From contig CM022671.1 in the NCBI GenBank assembly GCA_012295275.1, positions 20,402,822 to 20,462,821 of the forward strand: DNA of 60,000 bases, read 5' to 3'. Shown one piece after another: positions 11,944 to 25,114 of this stretch (the first letter of the stretch is position 1; each line of letters opens with the position of its first letter). The DNA is from Chrysomallon squamiferum. Lineage: Eukaryota; Mollusca; Gastropoda; Neomphalida; Peltospiridae. Below the pieces are notes generated by a model. It made no database searches and was not told the DNA's origin. It was given only the letters and a program-made list of their open reading frames with translations. Position numbers and translations under genes: made by a program.

Positions 11944-13446
11944 ATATTTAACTATTTGTTTATGTGCTGTATGTTTGTAATCAATATTTTGGATATTTTC
12001 ACCAAAAAATAAATCATAATTGAATAACTTGTACTGCAATTTTCCCATCTCTGCTGTGTGTTATAAAAAAAACTGCTAAATCTCAGATTTCACATTACTG
12101 CATAGCTACAAAATTACAATTTCACTTGACAGTCCACAACGAAATCTTATTATTGTTGTTCTATAAAATATAAGACATTATTCTTTCATTTTTGTCAGTT
12201 GTCATATTCCATTGTTTATTTCTTCTTAGTTTTACTCATTAGAACAAACCAAATAATGAAACTTCAGTGCAGCTGATCTTAATGTATAAAATTTACCAGA
12301 AATCACTACTTAACAGCTCAAAATTTCTCTTATTGTTTTTATATTGTTCCATTTTATTTATTCTTAATTTTACTGGCAAAAAAAACAATAATAAGTTAAG
12401 ATTGGACTGTATAAAACTAAAGAAATTGTCACTTATATGCTTACTACTCATTGATAATCTTATTAAGTTACTTTGCTAAAGTCATAGTATGATTTTTTAA
12501 AATTCTTCTTTCTGAATAGACATATTCCATTTTAATAATTCTTAATATTTCAGATTAAAGTTAAATAAATTACCTATATACATTTAATCATTTATATATA
12601 CGTGTTTATAAACTGCCTTCAGAGTGTGTTTTGTAATATATGACCTCTTTTCGTCTAAAACAACTGATAATCCTGAAAGGATTTAGAAATATTTCAGTCA
12701 TGCATGTTGTTATTTAATAGGTATTGAAAATATATATATATATATATATATATGTAAGTAATAAATTTAGAACTAAAAAGTAAAGTTAAATATTACCTAT
12801 ATACATATATATGTGTGTGTGTTTATATATGTGTGTGTGTTTATATATTATATATAAAAGTGCTTTTCTTAGTTTTAGCTAATCAAATGCCAGTTAGACA
12901 ATATTATTAAAGGGTTTTGGTGGACTTACATACTATTATAAATGTGATATTTTATATCTATGGTATATTATATTATACAAAGTTAAAAACTGTTATGTAT
13001 ATATTGTGTGTGTGTCTGTGTATGTGTCTGTGTATATAAGGCTTTATGATACATCTTGGAGAATTTGCTCTTATCACTATATCATATCAACACTTGTATG
13101 GAAGGAGGCAAAGACACTGAATGACACTAAATTACATAATGATATTCTAGATTCTGTGCTAACGTATGTAAGGCAGGAAGATTTTTGTAAGGTTATTTTT
13201 ACTAGAAATAAAAACTGACAATGAAAGTTTCAGTAATCATGATCATCTTTCTTAAACATGACTGTTATAATAGGTGACTTTGTTTTGGGTTGTTTTTTTC
13301 CTCACTTAAAAAAAAATGAAAATTATTATTATTATCATCATCATCATCATTAATTAATATTATTATCACTGTTGTTATTTATTTATTATTATTACAGTCA
13401 CACTAAATATAATACTATAAAATGTATTGCAATAGTTTTCTTTTTC

Positions 13447-13447
<1 letters not shown>

Positions 13448-13497
<50 letters not shown>
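13448..13497. repeat. (ATT)n microsatellite
   Basis: About 16 uninterrupted ATT units in intergenic DNA. Confidence 0.95.
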
Positions 13498-13500
<3 letters not shown>

Positions 13501-13989
13501 ATTATTATTAACACTATTACAATTTTAAAAATTTTGTAAGGAAAACAAAGGTTGAATAAGTTTCAGAATTTTTTATTTGGAAATGTATCACCAAACATAG
13601 CAATGCAGATATGTGTTACTATTATTAATTTGTCATCCTAGATTTAAATCATCACAGCCAAAACCTAAATATCATCTTGAAAAAGGTATGAAAACAAATT
13701 AGTATGATCAAGTACTTAGTCAAGTATTAATTGTATGTACTTCCTCACATTCATCATAAATAACAACTAAATATGGCTTTACAAAACAATTAAATTTACA
13801 GGAATCAGTATAAGGATTGACAAGTTTTATTCTAATTTTGCTCATTTTGTTTAATTTGTAAATAGTCTAAATGAACATGTTACTTCATAGTGGTTATTAA
13901 AACATTTACATAATTATGAAAATGTTATATTTTTTATTCATGTATAAAATAAACATTTTTTTTGAACATGTACAAAATGGATTGTTGTT

Positions 13990-14175
13990 CATTTCTCTGT
14001 AGCTCAGTGGACAGAGTGTATGCAAGCGTGAGAGACTGTGGTCTGCAGATTATTCTCTTCTTCATTGGCCTTTTCCCCATTCTAGCATGTTCTCTGTGAC
14101 AAACACCTATAAAATGTGTTTTCCTATCTACAAGAGGGTGCTTATAAACCACACATAACAGGTGATCTGTAAAAG
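13990..14175 (+). mobile_element. Possible tRNA-derived SINE fragment
   Basis: TAGCTCAGTGG at 14000-14010 matches the tRNA/pol III A-box consensus (TRGCNNAGYGG) exactly. About 40 bases downstream, GGTCTGCAGATT is at the right distance for a B box but is degenerate. The local base composition is far less AT-rich than its surroundings. No cloverleaf can be completed, so it is not called a tRNA gene. Its 3' limit is a guess. Confidence 0.4.
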
Positions 14176-17100
14176 TAGCCCACCAAGTAAAATGTGTCCA
14201 ATGCACACAAAATAACAATAAGAATAACAAAATAAATTAAAATAACAATATTAACAGTAACAATGATGATGATGATAACAGTATCAATAACAATAATAAA
14301 TAAATTGTGTTTCTTACTAAGTGACATTTACTAATGAAAATGCAGTATTCCATCAACCTTGTTATAACCAGGTGTTTTTCTGGGGCAGTAAAGAATTTAA
14401 ATAATTTTTGAAAATTAATTCACTTATTCACAGAATAAACTGGTTTATTTTTGATTTTTTAAATAAATGTATCAGTTTATATCTGCATATGTTAAGAGTG
14501 AAAATGTTTATTAATTTGCAGTGGTTTATGAAACTGGACATACGGATTATGACCAACTCAAATTGACAACAAGAGAGGACACCCATTTTAATTAATAAAA
14601 AGTAATTTTTTATATTTTTATTTACATGTAATTTGGGTAAACCAGTAATGTGAATGATATCCATGATCAGCATTTCACTTCTTCTAAAACTGTGCCCGTT
14701 GTTATTTTTATTGTTGTTGTTGTTAATCTAAAAAAAAGATTCAACTTTACATTTACCGTATTAATGCTTACTCTTTCCACGTTCATTTTAATAAATACTG
14801 GATCAACCCTTGAAAACTCACTCATGAATACAACACCGACGTGAAAACTGACAAGTTAAACAAATCTGACCTCACGTACTAAGTTGTGAAGACTCCGCCT
14901 TTTTTTATTTCTCTCACTCTCTCGCCGTCAAAACACAAACATAAAAAAAAAATAAAAAAATACTAATAAAAATTGTTTTCCTACAACTGACTTGCAAGTT
15001 GGTACCTGCAGACTTCGATTTGTTTACAGTTGTAACGAGACTGTGTCAGCGACATTCTGTTACGTTTAGGTCATATTCATTATTCTGTTTTAAAATAAAC
15101 TTAATAGATAAAAGTTCGCATTAGGTTATGCACCAGTAACTCTGTGATGGATGGTAATCGCTTGACTGTGCACATGTTAATGTAACCCTAATCGAGGTAA
15201 CTTGTAAAAAAAAGTTGTTTTAGTTTTCCAGGCTTGACGATCGAGGAATGTACGGCCGAGAAATCTAGCTAGAAAAATAACTGATACGAGATTAAGGTAG
15301 GCAACAGTTTCATGAAGTATAGACACTAAGACAGCCATTATAGATCTAGATCATATTGACACATGTATACATTTCTCCAGTGTTGTTATAGTTAATATTT
15401 CCACCAAAAGTTTGTGTGTATATATTACGGTAAAGTTTATGGTACGATAATAACGAAAATAAACACAATTCATGAAAATAGTTTGGGCATATGTACGTTG
15501 TGGGTGTTACTACGTTAGTACCATGTTCTATAATGTTGACAGCTGTTCCTATTGTACTTTTTTATCGATACGTTTCAGCTGATAATGGCGCATATTAATT
15601 TGTCGATCGTGTATATATTCAGTTTTAGAATTAAGTTGCGAATGATACTAATGCTTAATATTAATTGTTGGGCTCATTTAAATGACTAATAAGAGGTAAA
15701 GTTTCATACAACCTATATAAATAAATAAAATAAATATATAAATAAATATATAAGTAACATAAAACTTGAAAATTTTGTACATTTTAATTCTTTAAGCTGC
15801 TAAGATTGCAATAGCCTCTGCTGATTGCAACAGACGAAACAATATACAAGGTATACAATTTATATGAGCCATGTTTCGGAGATATCTTGTTTACCAACTA
15901 GAGGTCATCTATTGTGTTGTTATCTTTATACTACCCCGCGTCATTCAGTGATATTTAGTAATTCTGTGAAATATATAGTGTTAATGTTACCGTTGGAAAA
16001 AAACAACAAAATAAATAAATTAATTAATAAAAACGAGAAAACAAAAACAAAAAAATAAAATAAGAAGAAGAAGAACAACAAGAAAAATAAAATAATATAA
16101 AATAAAATAAATAAATATGATGAAAAAGACGAAAGAAAGGAAAATTAGAAATGGCTTGTGTGAATTTAGTCAACAATTTCTCATCGTTTATAAAGCGGAC
16201 TTTTCTGAATAAACGCCTAAATGTAATTTAATACCTCATACCCGAAACTAAATGACTAATAAACTAAATAAATAATTATAACAAAAATAACAATAAAAAA
16301 TAAAATTAATAATAAAAATTAAAATTAAAAAATTTAATCAATCAAAAAAAACCCCAAGAAAAAACACTTCAATTTTGAACTCTTATAATTATTATGAACA
16401 GTCTCCTAATAGGAATCAAGTTTACAAATAGTATATTTATTCAGCATAAGAGACTGAAGTAACTGTGCAATGCTCTCTCAAATATCAAAAGGTTGTTATG
16501 TTTATCTAGTCTCGCTTCTTTGGTTTGTTTTATCTGTCTGAACCTGACTTAAACATGTCTAGAAAAATATCACTTGTAACTTCCGCTTTAGTACTTCTTC
16601 GTTATGAGTGCCTTAAGGTCATTGTGTCTCAGTATAATTATCCTGCAGTTCATTAATTTGAGATTTCCAGTTGATAAGGACACGTGTTATTTTTTACTAT
16701 TGTTTTTTTTTTTTTTTAAAGTAAAATTAGTTCCCCCCCATGTCATTTTATTAAAAAGGATGCATCCCTCCTTCCTATTTAACTATTTTATAAATTAATT
16801 AATTAATTATAAATAAATAAATAATGATAACATTAAAATAAGTTGTCAACATATTTCCTATTCCGTTTTCAGAAAATCGGATTAACAATATCAAAATGTA
16901 ATAAAAAATGTGTTAGGTGACAGTAATAGACGACTATTTCACTAATAACATTATTTATTTATTTAGCGCTAACATTTCTATAAATTACAAGCATGCTTAA
17001 CATAAAAATGTCCACCCCTTTTGTCGTCTGTGTATGTGTGTTTGAAAAATGTGTGTATGTGTGTATGTATGATGCATAATGTGTATGCTTATATGCATGT

Positions 17101-17202
17101 CTATTTATGTATGTATTATTGTTATTATTATTTATGAATGTATTATCGTTATTATTATTTATGAATGTATTATCGTTATTATTATTTCCCCACAGAATCA
17201 AC

Positions 17203-18158
17203 ATGATGAATATCACTAACACGACAGCTCAGATCAGTGGCAGTATCGGAGAAGGTGTCTTCGGCATCATCCTGTCCATCTGGATAATAGTCTCCAATGC
17301 CACTTTAATTATCAGTTTGCTCATTGAAGAAAAAAACCGTCGCAGTTCATTCTGTCTTCACATCGTCAATATTGCCGTCGCTGACCTTTGGTTGGAGTAG
17401 TTGTAGTTCCAATCATGGCAGACTATCTGCTGAAGACGTCGTGGCTACTTGGCGAGGATATCTGTCAATTCTGGATCATATCTGACAGTTTGCTATGTAC
17501 AGTATCCATCATAGCGATACTGATGATAAACTGCGACAGATTCATGTTTGTTACGTGTCCACAGATTTTCTACAATTCCAGTGCCAGATACATATTCAGT
17601 TGCATAATGATTATAATCCCTTGGGTGATTGGAGTGGTTCTTGTGCTGCCGCTGTGGGTTGTAGGGGCTAAATACATAGCTAAACACGAGGTCTTATGCC
17701 AGCTTGTTCTGAAGCAAGACTACCAGGTGCTGTCGCTTTTTGTAAGTTTTTTCGTGCCAGCATTCTTTGCGATAGCCATGAATGTATCCATTTTAATACT
17801 GTTTTGTTTTCTTCGTAAACGATTAAGGAGTATTCTTCCTTCACAGGCGGGAAACCCACGAATTCAGATTCTTTCAGTTTGTTTAATTTCTGTTGTTTTT
17901 ATTGTTATGTGGAGCCCGTTTTTCGTGCTTCTTGTTTTACTCTCCGCTTTGGAAGATTACATGCCGCCTAAAGGATTACTATCATTCGCAGTGTGGTTGG
18001 GATATGCTAATTCAGCCATAAACCCGCTGTTGTGGTTGGTGTATCCACTGGTCAGAGATGCCTACAGTAACCTGTTGTGTTGCTGTCGTAAGAACGTTGT
18101 TAAAGAAAACAAAGATGATGATAACAGAACGTCAATGATAGAGTCGCAAGATATTTAA
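17203..18158 (+). pseudogene. Biogenic-amine-receptor-like class A GPCR with a one-base frameshift in TM2
   Basis: The acceptor CCCCACAG ends at 17195 and ATGATG follows at 17203. The first frame gives an N-terminus with NIT and NTT glycosylation sites, TM1 with VSNATLIISLLI and TM2 up to NIAVADL. It then hits a stop at 17398-17400. TM2 resumes one frame over at about 17391 (VGVVVVPIMADYLL) and runs to TAA at 18158. TM3 has an Asp in SDSLLCTVS, as amine receptors have, then DRF instead of DRY. TM6 has MWSPFF and TM7 has WLGYANSAINPLLW, close to the amine-receptor WLGYxNSxxNP. ICL3 is short. Full length would be about 319 aa. The break lies at CTTTG (17386-17390), where a four-T run would restore the frame. 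It is therefore either a sequencing or assembly indel or a very young pseudogene, since the remaining frame is intact. The ligand is unknown. Confidence 0.8.
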
Positions 18159-20153
18159 GTTGAACCATGGAAATAAAACAGTCAGAGAGTAATGAACACT
18201 CGTTCTGTTATGATGAGAACACACATCAGTGTACACATTTTACAAATTGTTTGATGATACCTTTACGGTATCAAGAATAATTTTACAATTTAATATTGCT
18301 AACAAATCGATTGTTTTTTTTTTCCTCTTGTTAACATGACTTAAAACAACAAACAAGTAATTATAGTGGTATGTACTATTCTCTCTGCTGTAAGATGGAT
18401 GTAAAAAGTTAATTAAAAAATTTATTCCATCGCTTAGTGGAAGCGGGTTTAATGTCTTTTTATCTGTGTGAGCCGAAAAATTACGTGCTATGTCAGTTAA
18501 TTGTAGATCAGAATGAAGCTTAGAATGTCATTTTGTAATAAAGTTATATTAAACAAAACTCTGCAAACAAAGCTCCTGTTTTATCCAGTGCCGAGTTTCT
18601 GATTTATTATCATCATTCTTAACTTTTCATCAAACAAACAAGAACTGAAACTGTTAATAACTATAACAAAAGTAGCTGCTTTGCTGTTTAATAAATAAAT
18701 ATTCATTTATTCTTTTTAATTGATATAATTTCTAATATCCCAGAAAAATGTAACAATCATTTTAAAATTGTATAGCGGTACATTTGTATAGAGAATGCAT
18801 TTTTCTAAACTGTATATTATTATTATTCTTGTATATAAAATTGTTATTTTTATATTTATTTATTTTGCGGATGATAAATAATAATAATAATTATAATAAC
18901 AATAATATTATTATTGTTTTTATCAACCATTTATCTCTCTACCTACGTATTTATTCTTTATCACGTGTTATTTTCTGCATATAATTAGATTGCTTAAGCA
19001 GAAAGTATTACCCCAAAGGATTATTTTTCACTGTTGCTCAGACTGTATAAACTTTAGTACAACAAAGAGTATATCCATAAATAGAAAAAACACCTGACAA
19101 TATTTACTTAATACTTGCCTAGAAAATGCTGATTTTTAAATTCTATTTATTATTATTATTAACATCATCATCATCATCATCATCATAGTTATTATTGTTA
19201 TTGCTGTTACTGTTGCTATGGAAAGCTTAACAGCATCGTGTGACCACTAACGTAAGCAACAATTTTACATTCTTAAGGATTCCTAGCAGTCATGGAGTTC
19301 ATGTGTGCATCTGTTTTTGTGAATTTGTTTTGTGTGTTGTATGATTTTAAAAAAAAAGAAAAGAAGAAGATAAAAGTAAATAAATGAAATGAACAAAGTA
19401 TCTTTGTTATTCGTTGTTTCTTGAATTAAAATTATACTTTATTTTTACATAAATAAATGAAGGCGCCTGATTTCGATGCTGTAATATGAATAACTAACGT
19501 ACGTTCATAAAATCTTCACACAGCTTCATACGAACTGTTCTAATGTACAAGAAGCCTTCGTGTAACAATTCACCATTAAGGAAATTCAGTAGCGACGGAC
19601 AATGCTATTTTGGTTTTGGTATTATTGCAGTATGGAAATAATTTGTAGTAGATAATAATACTGACTTATTATAACGTGTACTGTTTCCTATAGCTGAAAA
19701 GTAAGAAACAATTTTCTTTATTATTATGATTATACATTTATTTATTTTCGCCAAAACGATTCAGTGGTACATACGTCATACACCATTTGGGATAGCACTT
19801 TTCTCTCCTTCTTTCTTTCTCTCTTTCTCCGTCATACACACAAACGAGAGACGCGTGTGACAGGGTATAGAGAACGAATAATAATGTAATTTAGAACTAC
19901 ACAAATATAAGATGAAAACAAACGCATAATGATGATTATAAAAAGAAATACATGATTGAACTTTAATAACTCGAAAAATGAATAAAAATTTAGAAGCAAA
20001 ATTAACATCCACAAAGATACAAATGCAGAGTGGTTTTTCTTTCCCTTTCTTTTTTGTTTTTTTGTTTTTCTTTTGTTAATTTTGGTTCATTTGCTTTTTA
20101 AACACATTATTTCAAAGTGAATGGTTTTAAAACCGTTAAAAACAGCTGAATGA
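18159..20153. other. Intergenic: GPCR 3' end and 3' flank of SLC2A13-like copy A
   Basis: AATAAA at 18537-18542 is a candidate poly(A) signal for the GPCR. ATT and CAT microsatellites occur at 18815-18920 and 19150-19190. From about 19697 the sequence is homologous to 27027 onward, the left edge of the tandem duplication. On the minus strand AATAAA signals lie around 19716-19745, consistent with the 3'UTR end of copy A. No exon was recognised. Confidence 0.55.
18537..18542 (+). terminator. Poly(A) signal candidate, GPCR gene
   Basis: TGTAATAAAG about 380 bases after the GPCR stop. Confidence 0.4.
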
Positions 20154-20353
20154 CTAGCTGTTGCTTTCCGACATGAAAGATGTCTCCATCTGTTCCAAAG
20201 TCTTATTTTTGGTTTCTGGCAAAACGATCACTACTGATATAAAACCACAGATACATATCCCAAAGTACAGCCAGAAAGTTCCTTTGAAAACAATAATAAA
20301 TAAATATTTAACGAGCGATATATATATAAAATTAAATTATTAATTAATAAATT

Positions 20354-20436
<83 letters not shown>

Positions 20437-22085
20437 AATACTTTACCGTATATGGTAATTGTTTCAGTGAGTGTTAAGAAGGTGAACGCTACTATCAGGT
20501 TGAAAGACCAGTTAACACACAAAGCTATACCATTGCATGTACTTCTAGCCCAGAGAGGGTAGATCTCAGAATTGATAGTCAGCGGCATCGGCCCAAGACC
20601 TATAATAATAATAATAATAGTAATAATAATAATAATGAAAATAACAACAACACCAGTAATAACAACAACAATAATTAGAAGAAGAAGAAGAAGAAGAAAT
20701 CAAAATAAAGGGGGAAAAAAAAAAATCCATACCTGGAGCAAACGAAAAAACAAATAAAACCATCCCTAGAACAGCCATCCACATATAATTACTGGGACAA
20801 AAATCGACGAAATAAAACGTCGAATGTGATTGGTCTGTTTCATTGCAACGCCCAAATTGAGATCTCGCGTTATTGTCTTGGAATACAGGCAGGCACGAAC
20901 CGTCTGTAACGGTGTCGTAACAAAATCCACAGTTCGAGTTGTTAATGCAGCTATCACAGTTTCTGTCAAAGATATTCATTGATTATTATTGCTACTGCAA
21001 CATTATTAATCGTAGTAGCGGTATAGTGGTTAGTAGTACTGCAACAAGAACAAAATCTATTACTTGCATTATTACAGCTGTCACTATTATAGTTGTTGTC
21101 GTCGTTGTCGTTGTTGTTGGTGGTGTTGTCACGGATATTAATTAATATCTTAATCATACACAGTGTGCTGTTATAATGATTCTTCGGAGTTATTATTTAT
21201 AATAGTAGTAATAGTAGTTTTAGAGGTGGTGGTGATGTAATCGTAGTGGTAGCAACAACAACAGTAATAATAATATTACTACGTGGTTCAGCTTATTATG
21301 GAAATGAGAAGAATAATTAATATAAATTAAATTTTTACAACGACACGAAACGTTTGAATACTAATGATTATTAGGAATCAGAAGAATGATTCTGCGACCG
21401 GCGAGTTGTGTCCCTATTTAAATATTAATGAACCTACCTATATAGAGCGCAAGACGAATTGTAGATTGTTCCGTTGCTAAACCTCTCTGTCACGTTTACT
21501 GGCGGAGCGTTCATCGAAGCCAGCTGGAAACCAACGGCGAGAACGACAAGAGCCAGACCAATACCTATAAACAAAAACAAAATATTTTTTACTTGATAAA
21601 ACTTTGCATTTGAAATATATATTTTTATATGCCCCAAATATCTTTTATTACTATTTGTACTACTGATATAACTTTGCTTGTTCTGGATTATTTCACTGAA
21701 AAAGGAATAAGACAATGTTTTTTAAAAGTAGTAAATTACATTACCAGCAATGCTGATCAACGTTAGAATCTTCCGCCCCAGTTTGTCCACCAGCCACAAT
21801 CCGATGAACGTTGCTATGAAGTTGACACCGTTTGGCAAAGCTACCAACCAGATGGCCTTTTTCGTGTGAAATCCAGCCATCTTCATAATGGTGGCACTGT
21901 AGTATCTGAAGTTGCAAAAAAATTAATTAATTAATTAATAAATGTAGCACAAAAATCTCGCCGTAATCATAGACTTTAGCCGGGAAAAATGATATGTAAG
22001 TCTTGGAACCCTTAATTATTTTCTAATGTCAACATTTCAAATGATAATGATAATGATAATAATTTTGGTGATGATGAAAATGATG

Positions 22086-22131
<46 letters not shown>

Positions 22132-23561
22132 GATTTTAATAATAATAATAATAATAATAAAATGATATTTCAATGAAAATGGTGATATATTTTCTGTTGC
22201 TGATTGATGTTCCCTTGATCCGGATGAAATGAATTGTTGGTGTTCATTTGTTGTTTGGTATCTGGAATCTGTGGACGTTTACTTACATTACAGTGTTGAT
22301 GCCACTCATCTGCTGGAAAAACATGAGCATAGAACCGATGAGAAGAGCACGTCTAACATGGGGTGTGGCACAGATTTTGGCGATAACAAATCTTCCTGAA
22401 AAATGACATACTCTATTTTAACTTTATTATTTTAAAATTACTACGACAACAACTACTACTTCACTGTTGTTACTGCTACTTCTACTGCTCTAGTACAACC
22501 ACTATTACTACTACTGTTAGAACTACTCGAAGGCCTTTTAAGAAATCATGCAAAAGTGGTTATGGACAGGTGACTATAATGCAGAGATGTTCGCGCTAAA
22601 TTTGGATGGTGTGTCTGTGAGTGAGTTTTAGAACCAAGAATAATTGTTCTAGTTCCTTGATGAATTGCACTTTACCTTCGTTTAAGTTCTCTTCTGCTAC
22701 TTTTTCTTTGATTTCATTGAATTCTTGGTCTACGTAGGGACTTTCGCGGATCCTCTCAAGCACCGCACGTGCTTGGAAATCCTTGTTTTTGCCAACAAGC
22801 CATCTGGGACTTTCTGGCAGGAACTCGAAGGCAATAATCTGTAAAACTGCTGCTACTCCAGGCAAGCCAAGCATTAATCTGGTAAAACAAGAAAATTGTA
22901 CCGTTATGTGGAATAGAATATCGTATACTGTGTTTAATCATTGTTTCTTTTTATTGTTTTATTCACAAATCTATGTTTCTAAATATATCAGAGAAATAAT
23001 GAGAAAGATATCGCAAAAGCCAACATACATGATGTGGTCGTAATCGTAACGATGTCAATGTCTTTATAACGATTTTGTCATCGTAAACATTCAGTGGAAA
23101 GTATAATAATGCAGCCATGGACATATAGGTACTGTTTGGTTTTAGAGCTATTTTTTCTTGCCAAAATTTGCTCATTGTTAGAGCAGTTGCCTCTTTGTGT
23201 CCTCAGGGTCTTACACACATCGTATATCCTGACCTCCCAATTTGGTTTCAGATAAATGACAACACAAATGCAAGCCTAGAGGGTAAACATTAAGACACAA
23301 ATTATATAGACTGCAGAGAATATTCTTACCTCCACCGAATATCCTTATCTTTGATTTCACTGAAGCCTCCAACAATTAAACTGGATACAAAAATACCAAT
23401 AGTTATAAAGAGCTGATTCAGGGTCACTAAACCTCCTCTGCTGTGAGCTGGAGCCGACTCAGCTATATACACTGGTACCGTGGAAATAGAGAAACCTAGA
23501 AAATAACAATTAAAAAAGAATAGTAATAATAAATAAATATGCATGTACAGTATGTATATAT

Positions 23562-23648
<87 letters not shown>

Positions 23649-24114
23649 CAAACAAACAGAGAACATTTAAAAAAAAAGGTAAATAAACAAACTCACCTAT
23701 TCCCATACCAACTACTAAACGTCCCAGCAGCAACATTTCTTTACTTGTTGCAGCGCCCATAATAGCAGATCCAATGGCAAAGACAAGACTAGAAAATATT
23801 ATGGTCTTTTTCCTTCCAAACAGATCTGCAAAATACCCGGAAGTCAGAGTAAAGACTGCGGCAGATCCAACAGTGGCACTCACGATGGCTTCAGTCCAAA
23901 TTGTATCCAGTTTGAAATGGTGTTCTATCAGCAACATGGCCCCAGATACAACGCCTATATTGTATCCCAGAAGGAAACCGCTGATCGTTGAAGACATTGT
24001 TAAAAGACGTACAAAACATGTTGTGTTTTGTTTCGTGTAGGGTATAGTCTTCACCTGATCTTTAGCCCTTTCATTTTCGTCTGGATTCAAACTCTTGTAC
24101 GACACCACAGACAT
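20154..24114 (-). CDS. SLC2A13-like: Proton myo-inositol cotransporter-like (SLC2A13/HMIT family), copy A
   Basis: Nine exons, read on the minus strand: 24114-23697, 23495-23330, 22878-22676, 22395-22287, 21905-21745, 21564-21438, 20962-20733, 20599-20447 and 20281-20154. They close in frame at 564 aa, a little short of human HMIT. MFS sugar-transporter marks are GRKKT after TM2, [10 protein letters not shown] in TM4, PESPRWL after TM6, [14 protein letters not shown] in TM7, DKLGRK after TM8 and VLPETKNKT at the C-terminus. The long Cys-rich, N-glycosylatable loop between TM9 and TM10 (NVT, NGT, NSS, then CDSCINN..CGFC) is diagnostic for HMIT. The family carries myo-inositol across the plasma membrane with H+. 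Here residue 52 in TM1 is Asn (GYNIG), where copy B and the proton-coupled homologue XylE have Asp. CT microsatellites fill introns 1 and 8. Confidence 0.93.
20357..20433. repeat. (GA)n microsatellite in intron 8 of copy A
   Basis: An uninterrupted GA run. Read in the gene's direction it is (CT)n, beginning only about 13 nt after the exon 8 donor (G|GTAAAG). The paralog has the same repeat in the same place. Confidence 0.95.
22086..22160. repeat. (ATT)n ... (AAT)n inverted microsatellite pair in intron 4 of copy A
   Basis: An ATT run (to about 22130) is followed after a few bases by AAT units (to 22160), so the two can pair. The same intron of copy B lacks the long runs. Confidence 0.9.
23564..23644. 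repeat. (GA)n microsatellite in intron 1 of copy A
   Basis: About 40 uninterrupted GA units, reading CT on the gene strand, between exon 1 (ends 23697) and exon 2 (starts 23495). The homologous intron of copy B carries GA plus an added GT run. Confidence 0.95.
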
Positions 24115-25079
24115 AATTACTGTAATAATTTAGAGTGGATTTTTGTCGTACTTCGATCCGATATACTGTTTTAAAACATCTATGTTTTCAAAGTCCACGT
24201 AAGTTTTCGAAGGTGATAAACGCATGACGATTAAAATTTATACTCAGACGTACTGATAATATTATCTCTTGTTTGTTTTTCTTTCAGTCAAATTACATGC
24301 CACGGCACGTCATGAAACAAGCCTATTCTATCCATTTACATTATGCGGTACATTTCTCAAATGAAAAGTAATCCTTTTCCTTGTTTGTTACGATAGTAAA
24401 CCTACTACGCCAGAATTTATCGATCTTGTTTTGTGTATATTATTTTAACCACCACCCATAAAAAAACAAACAAAAAAAACAAACAAAACAAACACAGACA
24501 CAACGATAAAATGTTCATATCGAAACTAGAAATTAGTCCCCAGTAGCTTCCGTATCGTAAGTTTTATTTCGATTATAACCACTGTAAGTGTAAATAAAGC
24601 TTATTTTTGTAATTTCTTTTGTTTGTGTTTGTTATTATCTATTTGATCTTGACTAGGAATAAAGGAATGTGACTTTTGCAAATAAGAGAAGTTTAAATTA
24701 AACTACTGTCAGTTAAATATTCTGGATTCAGTTAAATGTAGCATCCAAGTACATGGTAACATTGATGAAATAATTTAAAACAGGTTTATATTGTGTCACG
24801 GTATATATTTAATTAGTTGAGAGGCCTTCTTTTGTCACTAAAATTTTAATATTTGACATAATGTTATAGTAATATCTAATATAAATGTAAACAGAACGTA
24901 TGAGTGTGGGTGCATTCTGATTGTTATACCATTTATTATTTCCAATTCAATTATTCACTTCTTAACTTTAATTTTTATATTCTGAGTATTTATTTTTAAT
25001 TTATTTTTAATTAATTAATTTATTTATTCATTTATTACTGTTGTTGTTGTTGTGGTTATTATTGTTGTTGTTGTTGTTG

Positions 25080-25114
<35 letters not shown>

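Larger units (their letters stand above)
11620..17194. other. 3'UTR of SEFIR gene 2, long intergenic region and upstream region of the GPCR
   Basis: Candidate poly(A) signals are AATAAA at 11938-11943 and 12008-12013. The region then holds TATA/TG microsatellites (12735-12850), a pure (ATT)n run (13448-13497), a possible tRNA-derived SINE (13990-14175) and A-rich simple sequence (16010-16130, 16260-16350). The stretch 14990-15300 is less AT-rich and ends ..GATTAAG|GTAGGC, so it could hold a 5' noncoding exon of the GPCR. Three partial copies of a unit of about 27 bp (TTTATGAATGTATTATCGTT) precede the GPCR acceptor at 17110-17187. No protein-coding exon was recognised. Confidence 0.45.

Noticed and set aside
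14000-14072. tRNA gene
   Set aside because: The A box is good but the B box is degenerate and no cloverleaf stems could be completed; kept only as a possible SINE.
23326-24114. Single 262-aa ORF covering exons 1 and 2 of HMIT copy A
   Set aside because: It retains intron 1. Using the donor at 23697 and acceptor at 23495 gives the continuous family sequence [17 protein letters not shown].
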